Shown here: one piece after another, positions 20,807-30,975 of the stretch | Numbering within the stretch: position 1 is the first letter of the stretch | How the letters are laid out: the number at the start of each line of letters is the position of its first letter | NCBI RefSeq assembly: GCF_022631235.3 | Contig: NZ_CP093310.2 | Coordinates: forward strand, 2,852,001-2,916,000 | DNA: 64,000 nucleotides | Source: Psychrobacter raelei | Lineage (GTDB): Bacteria; Pseudomonadota; Gammaproteobacteria; Pseudomonadales; Moraxellaceae | Direction of reading: 5' to 3' | The notes under the pieces: generated by a model | What the model was told of the DNA's origin: nothing | Databases searched by the model: none | The model's input: the letters and a program-made list of their open reading frames with translations, nothing else | Made by a program: the position numbers and the translations under genes

Positions 20807-21550
20807 ATGCGTATAGAACTGCTAGATAATCTGACCGGTAAATGGGCAATGCAATGGATTGTTGCTTGGTTCGTGTTCGGGGTAATCGCCTTGAGCACCG
20901 GCTTTTGGCTCACCACAGAACATACCCGCTTAGATTGGTTTTATCTGGGGGTATCTTTGGTCGGTCTGGTGTGTGTGGTCTCCCTCTCGTTCCGCCGCAA
21001 TGTTATGGGCAACGGCTTGGGCATGGCAGCCACTGCCGGTGAGGTAGTTGTACAAGGTACTTCAGGTGCCGTGGGCTTAATGCTGGCGCCTTTATTTAAC
21101 TTTTTTACTCATGTGTATGGTCTGGTGTATTGGTCAAAAAACACCGATCCAGACGGCAATATGGTGCCCAAATCTGCGACCAAATGGGTGTGGCTAGTCA
21201 CCCTTGCCTTTATCGCCATTGGTCTGGCCATGTTCCCTATCGTGAATGACTTTTTAGCCCAAAAGGGCTACGCTGTGGTACAAGATGATGGCAGTCAGTT
21301 TTTAGGCCTCATTGATTTTTATTGGATTAACGTTTTTGCCTTTGTGCTGTCTATTACCGCTCAGGCCACTATGATCTTACGTTATTCTTTTAACTGGTGG
21401 ATTTGGATTGCCGTAAACTTTGTGTGGCTCATTGTCAATTTAATGAGTGGTAACTATATCTTTGCTATCCAAACCATGGTGTATCAGATTAATGCCTTTA
21501 TTGGTCTGTATGAATGGAAACGTAGTGCAAGTCAAAACAAAGTGGGCTAA
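20807..21550 (+). CDS. pnuC: Nicotinamide riboside transporter
   Basis: PnuC facilitates uptake of nicotinamide riboside, which the adjacent NadR-like kinase traps by phosphorylation. The protein has 247 residues and about seven membrane segments. The conserved aromatic region NWWIWIAVNFVWLIVN and the following QTMVYQINAFIGLYEWKR are typical of the substrate-binding helices. An early VQGTSGAVGLMLAPLFN loop also fits. AGGA lies 5 bases upstream. A bidirectional terminator closes the operon. Confidence 0.92.
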   Translation: MRIELLDNLTGKWAMQWIVAWFVFGVIALSTGFWLTTEHTRLDWFYLGVSLVGLVCVVSLSFRRNVMGNGLGMAATAGEVVVQGTSGAVGLMLAPLFNFFTHVYGLVYWSKNTDPDGNMVPKSATKWVWLVTLAFIAIGLAMFPIVNDFLAQKGYAVVQDDGSQFLGLIDFYWINVFAFVLSITAQATMILRYSFNWWIWIAVNFVWLIVNLMSGNYIFAIQTMVYQINAFIGLYEWKRSASQNKVG

Positions 21551-21566
21551 AAGCTATCGTGTAAAC

Positions 21567-21602
21567 AAAAAAATACCGCGATCTTCATCGCGGTATTTTT
21601 TA
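21567..21602. terminator. Bidirectional terminator between pnuC and htpX
   Basis: AAATACCGCGAT pairs perfectly with ATCGCGGTATTT around CTTC, with A and T runs on both sides. The two genes are convergent. Confidence 0.92.
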
Positions 21603-21638
21603 TGAGGATACGTTATAGGGTCTATGTGATTTAATGAC

Positions 21639-22550
21639 TTAAGACTGGCCTGGCGTGTACTTTTTTAACGCTTCAATACGGTCATCAAGGGTGGGATGAG
21701 AGCGAAAGAAATTAGCAATACTAAAGCCTTGTGTCTGACCTGATGAGATGGCAAAAGCTTGCATGTTTTCAGGCATCTGATCGGGACGTGCTTCGGCCGG
21801 ACGCAGCGCATTTAACGCACTGATCATCTTGTCACGGCCAGCAAGCTTAGCGCCCATAGCATCGGCACGGAACTCACGCTGACGTGAGAACCACATCACA
21901 ATCGCTGATGCTAAAAAGCCCAATAAAATATCCATCACAATACTGGTCACAAAATAGCCAATACCTGGGCCATCTTCGTTCTTGAAGACGACTCTATCTA
22001 CAAAGCTGCCGACAATACGAGCAAAGAACATCACAAAGGCGTTAACCACCCCTTGAATCAGGGCTAAAGTGACCATATCACCATTGGCCACGTGGCCAAT
22101 TTCGTGTGCCAATACCGCCTCGACTTCATCTGGGGTCATGGTATGCAGTAAGCCTGAAGACACCGCTACCAGCGCTTTATTTTTATTCCAGCCCGTAGCA
22201 AACGCATTGGGCTGAGCGTTATCAAAGATACCCACCTCTGGCATATCAATATTTACCGCTTTGGCTTGTTTGGCCACTGTCTCAACCAGCCATTGCTCAC
22301 TGGCATTACGAGGCTGTTCAATCACCACGGTACCCGTAGAACGTTTTGCCATCCATTTGGATAAAAACAGTGAAATCATAGAACCGATCATGCCATATAC
22401 CGCACACATTACGGCTAGGCTGGCAATGTTTAGCCCCCCTGCTCCATGGACAGAACCCAGTCCAAAAACACTGGATAAAATCCCAAACACAATACTAAAT
22501 ACCACCAGCACTGCTAAGTTGGTCAATAAAAACAGGCCAATACGCATCAT
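21639..22550 (-). CDS. htpX: Membrane protease HtpX
   Basis: HtpX is an inner-membrane zinc metalloprotease of the M48 family that takes part in membrane protein quality control. The protein has 303 residues. It has two N-terminal membrane segments, the zinc motif HEIGH (149-153), a hydrophobic pair after it, and the third-ligand region with [18 protein letters not shown]. The C-terminal [14 protein letters not shown] is characteristic. AAGGA lies before two adjacent ATG codons. It is a single-gene unit. Confidence 0.95.
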   Translation of the reverse strand: MMRIGLFLLTNLAVLVVFSIVFGILSSVFGLGSVHGAGGLNIASLAVMCAVYGMIGSMISLFLSKWMAKRSTGTVVIEQPRNASEQWLVETVAKQAKAVNIDMPEVGIFDNAQPNAFATGWNKNKALVAVSSGLLHTMTPDEVEAVLAHEIGHVANGDMVTLALIQGVVNAFVMFFARIVGSFVDRVVFKNEDGPGIGYFVTSIVMDILLGFLASAIVMWFSRQREFRADAMGAKLAGRDKMISALNALRPAEARPDQMPENMQAFAISSGQTQGFSIANFFRSHPTLDDRIEALKKYTPGQS

Positions 22551-22818
22551 ACGTTAACTTCCTTTAAATATAATTGAGAGGCAAATAAGCGATGAAATCT
22601 TAGCCAAAATCCAAGCGCCCTTTGCAGCAGTCATGACCCTCTTAAATGGGGTCTAAGCGCCAAAAAGTCAACATATCGCCTGACTAATAAAATCCTGTTT
22701 TAACCAAACAACAAGACAGCAGTTTACTTTAAGGTGGCTTATTGTAATAATGAATGACTATAAGCCGTCAATAGTGCACGCTATCACTCTCTACCTCATT
22801 ACTAATAAGGATATTAGA

Positions 22819-23268
22819 ATGACATCACGTAAACGCTCTGAAAAGCGTAGCTTAGATCAATGGCTGGCAGATTATGCCGTTAGCCACCAAAACCCTATTA
22901 ATAAAAAAATACACTGGCTGTGTGTGCCGACAATTTTTGTCAGCATATTAGGCATGGGCATGTCGCTGGCCGCTTGGTTTACCATTGTGGCGGCCATGCT
23001 GGTTGCGGTGTTCTATTTGCGCTTATCAACCCCTTTATTTATCGCCATGGGCATATTTATGCTGATCAGTATGGCCGCTATCGCTTTACTTCCTCTTGGC
23101 TTTAAAGCTTGGGCCGCCGTATTTGTAGTGGCATGGATTGGACAATTTATCGGTCACAAGCTTGAAGGTAAAAAACCTTCTTTTTTTGAAGATTTACAAT
23201 TTTTATTAATCGGTCCAGCTTGGGTAGCCAATACCTTAATGGGACGCAAGGTGGCCCCTAGTCGTTAA
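22819..23268 (+). CDS. Mpo1-like/DUF962 membrane protein
   Basis: The protein has 149 residues. An N-terminal SLDQWLADYAVSHQNPINKK is followed by an IHWLCVP motif and four hydrophobic segments. GQFIGHKLEGKKPSFFEDLQFLL then appears in two parts typical of the family. Histidines in HQNP, IHW and GHKLEGKKP match iron ligands of yeast Mpo1, a 2-hydroxy-fatty-acid dioxygenase, so lipid oxidation is an inference. ATG 22819 has AAGG 8 bases upstream; an in-frame ATG at 22750 is less likely. An imperfect hairpin near 23296-23320 may be a weak terminator. Confidence 0.82.
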   Translation: MTSRKRSEKRSLDQWLADYAVSHQNPINKKIHWLCVPTIFVSILGMGMSLAAWFTIVAAMLVAVFYLRLSTPLFIAMGIFMLISMAAIALLPLGFKAWAAVFVVAWIGQFIGHKLEGKKPSFFEDLQFLLIGPAWVANTLMGRKVAPSR

Positions 23269-23536
23269 CCAAATGTCAGCTTATAACCAAACTACAACCA
23301 AAACTGTTGGTTTTGTGGTTTTAGCTATCCCAAATTTACTAAATATTTGTTAAACTAGTGAGCGCTATATATAAGTACCCCTTATAGATTTAGGATGCCT
23401 AACCAAGGGCTGTCTGTTCAATAGGATATGTCTCACTTAGTGTAGCTTTTCATGCGACTGCTTATCGATCTAACTGACGATGGATTTGATGACTTTATAA
23501 TCGCACCTTATAAAACTTATAACAGGAGAATGTACT

Positions 23537-24136
23537 GTGAATCTAATTCAAAAAACGCTTACTATTGCCACTGTAGTTGGCCTAGGTTCTTTAAGCGTTG
23601 CTGCCAATGCTGCGCTTTATGAAATTGATCCTGCCCATGCCAATGCTCGCTTTTCTGTAGACCATTTTGGTACCACCACGAACGCTGGCGGCTTCTACGG
23701 TCTAACAGGTGTGGTAGATTATTCTCCTGAGAAGAAACAAGGCTTTGTGGGTATTACCATTCCTATGAACAACTTAAGCACCAACTTTAAGCCTTTTGAT
23801 AAGCACTTAAAATCTGCTGACTTCTTCAACGTAGAAAAATACCCTACTGCTTACTTCAAATCTACCAAATGGGAATTTGATGGCGATAAAGTAAAATCAG
23901 TCAAAGGCGAGCTAACCATGCTTGACCAAACACACCCAGTTACTTTAACAGCCACTAAGTTTAACTGCTACGATAACCCAATCTTAGAAACAAAAACTTG
24001 TGGTGGTGACTTTGAAACCACTATCGACAGAACTCAGTGGGGTATTAACACTTACACTGACGGCGGTATGATGAAAGACGTTAAACTAAAAATCCAGATC
24101 GAAGCGGGTCTAAAAGACGACAACAAAAAGTCTTAA
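23537..24136 (+). CDS. YceI-family periplasmic protein
   Basis: The protein has 199 residues. A signal peptide ends around residue 25 (AANA), and a lipocalin-like YceI domain follows. The opening YEIDPAHANARFSVDHFG, FDKHLKSADFFNVEKYPTAYF and the closing IQIEAGLK are family landmarks. YceI proteins bind polyisoprenoids; the exact ligand here is unknown. The start is a GTG with AGGAG 8 bases before it. The nearby ATG at 23530 is out of frame. The mature protein has two cysteines (NCYD, KTCGGD). Confidence 0.92.
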   Translation: MNLIQKTLTIATVVGLGSLSVAANAALYEIDPAHANARFSVDHFGTTTNAGGFYGLTGVVDYSPEKKQGFVGITIPMNNLSTNFKPFDKHLKSADFFNVEKYPTAYFKSTKWEFDGDKVKSVKGELTMLDQTHPVTLTATKFNCYDNPILETKTCGGDFETTIDRTQWGINTYTDGGMMKDVKLKIQIEAGLKDDNKKS

Positions 24137-24213
24137 TAACCACAGGCTTTCATCACGTTTTGGTCAAGGCTGCTTTAGGGTAGACCCAACCTAGTTCATC
24201 CAAAGCACAGGCC

Positions 24214-24248
24214 CAAAAAAGGCGCTACTCAACAGTGGCGCCTTTTTG
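24214..24248 (+). terminator. Terminator of the yceI-like gene
   Basis: AAAAAGGCGCTACT pairs with AGTGGCGCCTTTTT with one wobble around CAAC. Confidence 0.88.
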
Positions 24249-24304
24249 TGTTTCAATAAGTCAAGATTATCGTTTTTCTACAGATGACCGGAGTATCAAA
24301 ATAG

Positions 24305-25510
24305 ATGAGCCTACCCCATATTTGGCCTATTTCGGCAAGAGATACCCATGAGCCTAACCGCGCTTCAACCCCGCTTGAGCTTTTATTTGACTTGGTGTAC
24401 GTGATTGCCATTTCTGCGGCAGCTCAGGGACTGTATAAAGATTTATTGGCACATGAGTATGCAGGGTTTATTACCTTTACCGTGGCATTTTTTATTCTAT
24501 GGAATGCCTGGTCTAGCTTTACTTGGTTTGGTTCCGGCTACGACCCTGATGACTTGCCGTATCGGATATCGGTCATGATGCAGATGTTTGGCTCGTTACT
24601 GATTGCCGCCAATATCCACCAATTCTTCGAGCAAGGGCTGATCTGGATTGGGGTTGCAGGCTACGCCATCATGCGCTTGGCCAGCTGTAGTCAATGGTGG
24701 CGAGTGTATCGCCATGTGCCAGGCCACAAAAAGGTAGCTGGCCGCAGTATCTTTGGTCTCATAACGCTACAACTGATGTGGATAAGCTGGTTGTTTTTGC
24801 CCGCTGCAATAAAAAAACCTGCCTTATTTTTATTCATCACAGCAGAGCTGTTGATGCCCATCTGGGCCCGCTCAGAGCAATTTGATAATTGGCATCCCCG
24901 TCACATTGCAGAGCGTTATGGGTTACTTACCATTATTGTGCTTGGGGAAGGCATATTGGGCGTCAGTCAGACTATTTTGCATTTTTTAATCAGTCCGGCC
25001 TACTCCGCCTTTGCCATTATAATCTCAGGCTCAGCTTTGGTGGCGCTATTATTTGCTGTATGGTGGCTATATTTTAGCATCCCCTTTGATGACATCTTGG
25101 ATGAAGAGCGTCGCCGCCATGACTTTGTATTTTTTGGTTATGGTCATTTCTTTATCTTTGCGGCGTTGACCGGTCTGGGCAGCACCCTAAAGCTGGTCAC
25201 CGAAATCATTGATGAAACTAGTGAAATAACCGCTCAAGGCATCTCTCAGTCCTATACCATGGCGATGATTATGCTGCAGTTAGCAAGCTTTTTATTGGCC
25301 TTAATTACATTACGAGCCCTCATGTGCCGTAATTCGAGTCACAATATGGTTGCGGTACTGGCAAGCTTAGTTATCCTAGCCTTAAGCTACACGATGGTAC
25401 ATCAAGGTATTTCAATCACTTATGGCATTTGGTTTAGCGTACTGGCACCCCTGAGTCTGATTGCCTTATTTAATTGGGACAACAAGACTTGGGCCATGAA
25501 ATCAGGATAA
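24305..25510 (+). CDS. LtrA-family (low temperature requirement) membrane protein
   Basis: The protein has 401 residues and about eleven hydrophobic segments. The N-terminal pattern ASTPLELLFDLVYVIAISAA is the LtrA signature, and HIAERYGLLTIIVLGEGILG in the middle is the second conserved block. LtrA was named from a cold-sensitive Listeria mutant; the biochemical function is unknown. A GGAG lies about 12 bases before the ATG. The gene is convergent with the DUF1653 gene. Confidence 0.88.
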   Translation: MSLPHIWPISARDTHEPNRASTPLELLFDLVYVIAISAAAQGLYKDLLAHEYAGFITFTVAFFILWNAWSSFTWFGSGYDPDDLPYRISVMMQMFGSLLIAANIHQFFEQGLIWIGVAGYAIMRLASCSQWWRVYRHVPGHKKVAGRSIFGLITLQLMWISWLFLPAAIKKPALFLFITAELLMPIWARSEQFDNWHPRHIAERYGLLTIIVLGEGILGVSQTILHFLISPAYSAFAIIISGSALVALLFAVWWLYFSIPFDDILDEERRRHDFVFFGYGHFFIFAALTGLGSTLKLVTEIIDETSEITAQGISQSYTMAMIMLQLASFLLALITLRALMCRNSSHNMVAVLASLVILALSYTMVHQGISITYGIWFSVLAPLSLIALFNWDNKTWAMKSG

Positions 25511-25604
25511 TTAACAAGGTGACATTACGTCATCAGCAGATTAGCGTCCTAAAGCCACATCTACGACATCTACTAAATGAGACTTTGCCATTGGCAATAA
25601 ACAA

Positions 25605-25844
25605 TTAATCGGCTAAAGCCTGTATCAATTTAAAGCGCGGTACAGTCTGCCCTTCGAGCTGCACAGTCTCAGTAAACATAGCTAGGGGTCTTACCCACAC
25701 GCCATATTCGCCATAAAGACAGCGATAGACCACAACTGCCTCTTCGGTTTCTGAATGGCGCGCGGTGTGTAATACTTGGTACAGATTGCCTTTGTAATGC
25801 TGATAGATACCTTGGGGCACGTGATTGTTATGATGTTCACTCAT
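25605..25844 (-). CDS. DUF1653-family protein
   Basis: The protein has 79 residues. It contains QGIYQHYKGNLYQVL, TEEAVVVYRCLYGEYGVWVRPL and a C-terminal VPRFKLI, which together match DUF1653. ATG 25844 overlaps the stop of the upstream acetyltransferase gene by eight bases, pointing to translational coupling. A longer frame beginning at 25892 lies wholly inside that gene and is not preferred. The function of the family is not known. Confidence 0.82.
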   Translation of the reverse strand: MSEHHNNHVPQGIYQHYKGNLYQVLHTARHSETEEAVVVYRCLYGEYGVWVRPLAMFTETVQLEGQTVPRFKLIQALAD

Positions 25845-26430
25845 AGCGTTTTTGTTTCTCTTCAAGTTGTGTTTTGGCTTGTGGCCACTCATCAGCAGTC
25901 ATGCTATAAAACACCGAATCTGTAATCGTGCCGTCTTGGCGTATTCTATCGCCTCGAATGATACCGTCTTTTTTGGCACCCAGTCGTTCAATGGCATTTT
26001 GAGATTGCGTATTGATGATGTCGGTACACCACCCCACCGTCTGATAGCCTAGCGCTTCAAAAGCATGGGTTAACATCAACAACTTACACTCTGTATTCAC
26101 ATGGGTGCGCCAGTACGACTTGGCATACCAAGTATAGCCAATGCTTAACCGCTTAACGTCTGGTCTGATTCGATACAAACTGGTTGAGCCAATTGCTTGA
26201 TTGGTAGCCATATCTATGACCGCAAACGCAATTCTGTCTTCGGTATCATTTGCTGTAGCGATATAAGTAGGTATCGACTGAGGGTCTGGCACAAAAGTAT
26301 AGGCTGTTTCCCACAGTTTTCCGTCTTGGCAGGCGTGTGCCAAATCAGTGGCATGCTTTTGAGTTAAAGGTTCAAGCCGTACTTTAGCACTGGTTAATAT
26401 GGGCGCATTTGGCATCATTATGTTTACCAT
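25837..26430 (-). CDS. GNAT-family N-acetyltransferase (RimJ/RimL type)
   Basis: The protein has 197 residues. The Acetyltransf_3 layout is clear: SAKVRLEPLTQKHATDL, a beta strand AFAVIDMATNQAIGSTSLY, then SIGYTWYAKSYWRTHVNTECKLLML (the acetyl-CoA loop region, in two parts) and a C-terminal block with NAIERLGAKKDGIIR. The substrate could be an amine antibiotic, a protein N-terminus or a small metabolite. The ATG chosen is the first of three in the first six codons; ribosome-site evidence is weak. It lies between tyrS and the DUF1653 gene on the same strand. Confidence 0.82.
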   Translation of the reverse strand: MVNIMMPNAPILTSAKVRLEPLTQKHATDLAHACQDGKLWETAYTFVPDPQSIPTYIATANDTEDRIAFAVIDMATNQAIGSTSLYRIRPDVKRLSIGYTWYAKSYWRTHVNTECKLLMLTHAFEALGYQTVGWCTDIINTQSQNAIERLGAKKDGIIRGDRIRQDGTITDSVFYSMTADEWPQAKTQLEEKQKRYE

Positions 26431-26534
26431 TAATGGTTATTGCTCAATAATGATTTAGAGTTTAAAGAGCCTTGAGCATCTTGCAAAGTGCTTGATACCC
26501 AGACTCATTTACGAGGTTTGAGACGGCCCGCTTA

Positions 26535-27779
26535 TTAAGCAATGGTCACTTTAGCAAAAGCCTTTTTACCGGCCTGAATCACTACCGATTGACCAGAAGT
26601 TAGGCTAAAGCCTGCGTTTACTTCCTCACCATCTACCTTCACTGCATTGCGCTTTAGCATGTCTTTGGCAGCAGCGCTGTTTTTGGCCAAGTCTGCTTGG
26701 TTTAAGATTTGAGTGATAAATAACGCCTCTTGACCAGCCTCTAGCTCTAGAGTTACCTCTGGTAAATCAACAGGTAACTCACCATCGGCTAAGACGTTAC
26801 CGGCTGATTTGTGGGCATTTGCTGCCGCTTCGGCACCGTGGAAACGCTCGATGAGCTCTTCAGCTAGGATGCGCTTAATCTCTTGCGGATTACGGCCGGC
26901 TGCCATCTCAGCCATTAAGGCGTCCACTTCGCTCATGGGCTTAAAGCTTAAAAACTCAAAGTAGCGATGGATAAGCGAGTCTGGCATAGATAAGATTTTT
27001 TGGTACATGGTACCCGGTGCGTCTTCGATACCGACGTAATTGCCAAGTGATTTTGACATTTTATTAACGCCATCTAACCCCTCTAAGATAGGCACAGTAA
27101 TGCACACTTGCGCTTCATGGCCATAACGGCCTTGTAAGGTGCGCCCCATTAATAGGTTAAAGGTCTGATCAGTCCCCCCCATCTCAACGTCCGCTTCAAG
27201 CGCAATTGAGTCATATCCTTGTACTAATGGATATAAGAATTCATGGATAGCAATCGGAGTTTGTGAGGCATAGCGCTTAGCAAAGTCATCACGTTCAAGC
27301 ATACGCGATACGGTTAACTGGCTTGCCAACTGAATCATATCGCCGGCGCTCATGTCATTGAACCACTGTGAGTTAAATACTACGTTGGTTTTCTCTTTAT
27401 CTAAGATTTTAAAAACCTGTTCAGCATAAGTCTTAGCATTGGCCATCACCTGCTCATCAGTAAGCGGTGGACGGGTAGTATTCTTACCAGAAGGGTCACC
27501 AATTTTAGCAGTATAGTCCCCAATCAAAAAATAGATCTCATGGCCTAAATCTTGAAAATGCTTTAATTTATTGATTAGTACTGTATGCCCTAAGTGTAAA
27601 TCTGGGGCGGTGGGGTCAAAGCCGGCTTTAATTTTTAAGGGACGGCCCAGCTTTAGTTTGGCCACCAAATCTTCTTCTGAAAAAATCTCATGAGTGCCGC
27701 GCTTAATGATAGCCAGCTGCTCGTCTAGACTTAAAGCATTGGATGGACTTGATGATTGTTCTGATGTCGCTTGGCTCAT
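26535..27779 (-). CDS. tyrS: Tyrosyl-tRNA synthetase
   Basis: This is a class I aminoacyl-tRNA synthetase that charges tRNA-Tyr. The protein has 414 residues. The HLGHT signature (HIGH motif) follows FDPTAPDL, the ATP-binding KMSKS appears in [13 protein letters not shown], and a C-terminal S4-like RNA-binding domain (about 345-414) is present. The ordering and the KMSKS form suit the TyrZ-like subgroup. GAGGC lies 4 bases before the ATG. Confidence 0.95.
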   Translation of the reverse strand: MSQATSEQSSSPSNALSLDEQLAIIKRGTHEIFSEEDLVAKLKLGRPLKIKAGFDPTAPDLHLGHTVLINKLKHFQDLGHEIYFLIGDYTAKIGDPSGKNTTRPPLTDEQVMANAKTYAEQVFKILDKEKTNVVFNSQWFNDMSAGDMIQLASQLTVSRMLERDDFAKRYASQTPIAIHEFLYPLVQGYDSIALEADVEMGGTDQTFNLLMGRTLQGRYGHEAQVCITVPILEGLDGVNKMSKSLGNYVGIEDAPGTMYQKILSMPDSLIHRYFEFLSFKPMSEVDALMAEMAAGRNPQEIKRILAEELIERFHGAEAAANAHKSAGNVLADGELPVDLPEVTLELEAGQEALFITQILNQADLAKNSAAAKDMLKRNAVKVDGEEVNAGFSLTSGQSVVIQAGKKAFAKVTIA

Positions 27780-28276
27780 AATTGCCTCAATAGTTGGGTA
27801 ATGAATAGGAAATGACAGTCTAATCAGGACTATGTTAATGAGTATAAAAAATGAATGCTAGGATTTTAATGAAGAATTTAGCAAAAAGCTATGTTAGTCG
27901 CCGTTTTGGGCTTAGATTTGGCAAAAGCTTGTCTGTTTTGATTTCTATTTTTGGCGCTATTAAAAAAACTTTTATTAGGGTCAAAAACCTCGGATGTAAA
28001 AAAAAACAATTTTTTTTCGATAATTTGTCTAGATGATTTTATATTTTGTCTTTTATAAGCTATGATAATTTATAGCCCAAGTTAAACGAATCTACTCAAT
28101 CCATGTGCTTATTATATTAACCTTTAATGATTGTTTAGGTGGCTTTAGACCGTCTTTGCCCAACGGGTTTGGCGTTGTAGTTTTTGTGCTATTTGCAGGA
28201 TTTTTACTAGACAGCTGTTAATTGACTAACCTGTGTGTCCTTACTTCTAACTGTGTTTTGCGTTTAAGGAATCATA
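27780..28276. other. 497-bp AT-rich region upstream of the 5-oxoproline cluster
   Basis: This region separates the divergent tyrS and accB-like genes. A 61-codon frame (27851-28036) lies here but has a basic, homopolymer-rich composition and no ribosome site, so I do not call it. Promoters for both directions are expected. I see no clear operator. Confidence 0.5.
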
Positions 28277-28783
28277 ATGAATATAGATTTTGATCATTTA
28301 GAAAAAATAATTGCGCTCGCTGAACGCTCAAATATTCAATCATTAGAAGTGGTGGATGGATCTCAGCGCATACATGTTGTTTGTCAGGCGGCAAGCTTAG
28401 CCAATACCGCTGAGTTAGCGCATAGCCCTACCACTCATCATGGTGCAAATACCCAAGCACAGACTCAAAACATCCCCGCAGCCTCATCAACTGCTACGCC
28501 CTCTTGTGATCAAGACACTGCAAAATCTGCTGACTTGGCCACCAAGACAACCGTTATCGCGCCGATGATGGGCACGTTTTACCTACGCCCTGAGCCTAAT
28601 GCTGAGGTGTTTGTTCACGTTGGTGATAGCATCAAAGCTGGTGATACCCTATGTGTGATTGAAGCGATGAAAATTATGCATGAAGTCAAAGCGGAGACTG
28701 ACTGTGTCATCGAGAAGATATTAATCAAAGAAGGTGATGTGGTCGAATTTGATCAGTCTTTATTTGAAACTCGCACGCTGTAA
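28277..28783 (+). CDS. Biotin carboxyl carrier protein of the 5-oxoproline cluster
   Basis: The protein has 168 residues. An AccB-like N-terminus (residues 1-36) is followed by an Ala/Thr-rich linker (about 45-90) and a biotinyl domain. The biotinylation motif EAMKIM has Lys132 as acceptor. The thumb region and TVIAPMMGTFYLRPEPNAEV are canonical. It should carry carboxybiotin made by the biotin carboxylase encoded next door. Its place ahead of pxpB/pxpC argues for a dedicated carrier rather than the fatty-acid AccB. AAGGA lies 6 bases upstream; the next gene starts 91 bases on. Confidence 0.9.
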   Translation: MNIDFDHLEKIIALAERSNIQSLEVVDGSQRIHVVCQAASLANTAELAHSPTTHHGANTQAQTQNIPAASSTATPSCDQDTAKSADLATKTTVIAPMMGTFYLRPEPNAEVFVHVGDSIKAGDTLCVIEAMKIMHEVKAETDCVIEKILIKEGDVVEFDQSLFETRTL

Positions 28784-28874
28784 AGCAAATTCGTACCCTC
28801 TGCTTTATTTATCATTTTATGACACGCATTATTACCCTGTGTAACCTTTAACCTGCCTCTGCAAGGAAGCCGAT

Positions 28875-30221
28875 ATGTTCAAAAAAATTCTGATAGCCAA
28901 TAGGGGTGAGATTGCCCTACGTATTGTCCGTGCCTGTCAACAAATGGGCATTAAATCAGTGGTGGTATATTCTCAATCAGATAAAGATACGCTTGCTGTA
29001 AGATTAGCAGATGAAAGTGTTTGTATCGGTCCTGCACCTGCTCCTAAAAGTTATTTAAACCAAGAAGCCATCATTTCAGCAGCAGTCATGAGCGGTGCTG
29101 AAGCCATTCACCCCGGCTATGGATTTTTAGCCGAAAACGCCGCTTTTGCTGAAGCGGTAACTGACGCAGGATTGGTTTTTATTGGCCCTACTGCACAAAA
29201 CATTCGTCAAATGGGTGACAAAGTAGAAGCCAAAAAACAAATGCTACTAGCGGGTGTTCCTTGTGTCCCTGGCTCTGAGGGCGCCTTGCCAGAAACTGAA
29301 AATGAGGTATTGGCACTCGCCGAGAAGGTGGGCTATCCGGTGATTATTAAAGCGGCCAGCGGTGGTGGTGGCCGTGGTATGCGTGTGGTCGACAAACAAA
29401 GTGAGCTGCTTAAAGCCATTGCAATGACCAAGAGTGAAGCGGAAGCCAACTTTGGTGATTCTGTGGTGTATCTTGAACGTTATTTACAAAAACCACGTCA
29501 TATCGAGGTGCAAGTCTTGGCCGATACCCAAGGCCACGCGATTCACTTAGGTGAGCGTGATTGCTCAATGCAGCGCCGCCATCAAAAAGTGATTGAAGAA
29601 GCCCCTGCTCCAGGTATCAGTGAATCACAGCGTCAACAAATTGGTGAGGCCTGTGTTAATGCCTGCAAGAGAATGGGCTATGTTGGTGCGGGTACGTTTG
29701 AATTTTTATATGAAAATGGCGAGTTTTTTTTCATCGAGATGAATACCCGCATTCAAGTGGAACATACCATCACCGAGTTGGTGAGTGGTATTGATATTGT
29801 CCAAGCTCAAATTACCGTAGCTGCAGGTCTACCTTTATCGTATCAACAGACTGACGTTAAGCTTTCTGGCCATGCGTTTGAATGCCGAATTAATGCCGAA
29901 AATCCTTACACCTTTTTACCGACACCCGGCAAAATCAGCTATTGCCACTTCCCTGCAGGTATGGGCGTACGTGTCGACAGTCATGTTGAGTCAGGCTCAG
30001 TGATTCCCCCCTCTTATGACAGTCTGGTGGCCAAAATATGTGTTTATGCAGCAGACAGAGCCACGGCAGTGAATTATATGCAAGCAGCACTCAAGGAAGC
30101 TAGCATAGAAGGCATTGATACCAATTTAGCTTTACATAAGCGCTTGTTTGAGGATAAAGGCTTTCAAGAAGGTGAGGTTAGTATCCATTATTTAGAACAG
30201 TGGATTGAGCAAAATATTTAA
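28875..30221 (+). CDS. Biotin carboxylase of the 5-oxoproline cluster
   Basis: The protein has 448 residues, the length of AccC. It is an ATP-grasp enzyme that carboxylates biotin on a carrier protein using bicarbonate and ATP. Landmarks are [67 protein letters not shown] and [16 protein letters not shown]. In the last, T replaces the proline usual in AccC. AAGGA precedes the ATG. A second chromosomal accBC pair for fatty-acid synthesis is expected elsewhere, so this copy is probably specialised for the pxp enzyme. Confidence 0.92.
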   Translation: MFKKILIANRGEIALRIVRACQQMGIKSVVVYSQSDKDTLAVRLADESVCIGPAPAPKSYLNQEAIISAAVMSGAEAIHPGYGFLAENAAFAEAVTDAGLVFIGPTAQNIRQMGDKVEAKKQMLLAGVPCVPGSEGALPETENEVLALAEKVGYPVIIKAASGGGGRGMRVVDKQSELLKAIAMTKSEAEANFGDSVVYLERYLQKPRHIEVQVLADTQGHAIHLGERDCSMQRRHQKVIEEAPAPGISESQRQQIGEACVNACKRMGYVGAGTFEFLYENGEFFFIEMNTRIQVEHTITELVSGIDIVQAQITVAAGLPLSYQQTDVKLSGHAFECRINAENPYTFLPTPGKISYCHFPAGMGVRVDSHVESGSVIPPSYDSLVAKICVYAADRATAVNYMQAALKEASIEGIDTNLALHKRLFEDKGFQEGEVSIHYLEQWIEQNI

Positions 30222-30258
30222 CTGACTCTATATTATCAACCCTTAAAGGACTTAAGGC

Positions 30259-30954
30259 ATGCCAAACTTGATCAGTAATGCTGAACTCAACAGCCCTGAC
30301 CAGCACACTTGGCAATTATGTAGTGAGACCAATTTAACGCTACATTTTGCTAAGCCTATCACCCTACAAAAGCAGCAGCTTTGCTGGGCTTTGGCTGATC
30401 GTATTCGCAAGCTGCTGACGGTGACCGAAGTCGTCATTGGTATGAATACTTTGAGCGTTTTTACCCAGCCATTAACTTTTATTGAGCTAAATGAGCTAAA
30501 ACAACACCTAACACAGCTGATAAAACAAACAGAGGGTCAAAGCATTCAAGGCAAGCATATTCAGATACCTGTGCAATATGGCGGCGAATATGGCCCTGAC
30601 CTAAAGCCGATGGCTCAGGCGTTAGGCCTGTCTGTAGAAGAGGTGGTAAAGCTACACAGCGAGGCAATTTATACCGTTTACTTTATTGGATTTCAGCCAG
30701 GATTTCCTTACTTGGGCGGCTTATCAGAAAAGCTTTATTTCCCAAGGCGAGAGACACCGCGTACTCAGGTTCCAGCAGGCTCGGTCGGTATTGGCGGTGA
30801 ACAAACGGGGGTATACCCCTTCTCCTCCCCAGGCGGTTGGCAATTGCTAGGGCGTACTCAGATGCCGCTGTTTGATTTGACACAAAACCCGCCGACCGCA
30901 CTGAGTGCAGGAGATACTCTGCAGTTCACGGTGCTTGATATTCATTACTCGTAA
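30259..30954 (+). CDS. pxpB: 5-oxoprolinase subunit PxpB (KipI-like)
   Basis: This is a subunit of the ATP-dependent 5-oxoprolinase PxpABC and is homologous to part of the urea carboxylase carboxyltransferase domain. The protein has 231 residues. Family motifs are VYFIGFQPGFPYLGGL, PRRETPRTQVPAGSVGIGG and QTGVYPFSSPGGWQLLGRT. It is preceded by AAAGGA and followed by pxpC 21 bases later. In Bacillus the homologue KipI also inhibits a histidine kinase, but genomic context here favours the enzyme role. Confidence 0.93.
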   Translation: MPNLISNAELNSPDQHTWQLCSETNLTLHFAKPITLQKQQLCWALADRIRKLLTVTEVVIGMNTLSVFTQPLTFIELNELKQHLTQLIKQTEGQSIQGKHIQIPVQYGGEYGPDLKPMAQALGLSVEEVVKLHSEAIYTVYFIGFQPGFPYLGGLSEKLYFPRRETPRTQVPAGSVGIGGEQTGVYPFSSPGGWQLLGRTQMPLFDLTQNPPTALSAGDTLQFTVLDIHYS

Positions 30955-30975
30955 ACAAGGGATAGGCCACTGATT

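Noticed and set aside
27851..28036. 61-codon frame between tyrS and the 5-oxoproline cluster
   Set aside because: Basic, homopolymer-rich composition, no ribosome site and no recognisable domain; likely chance.
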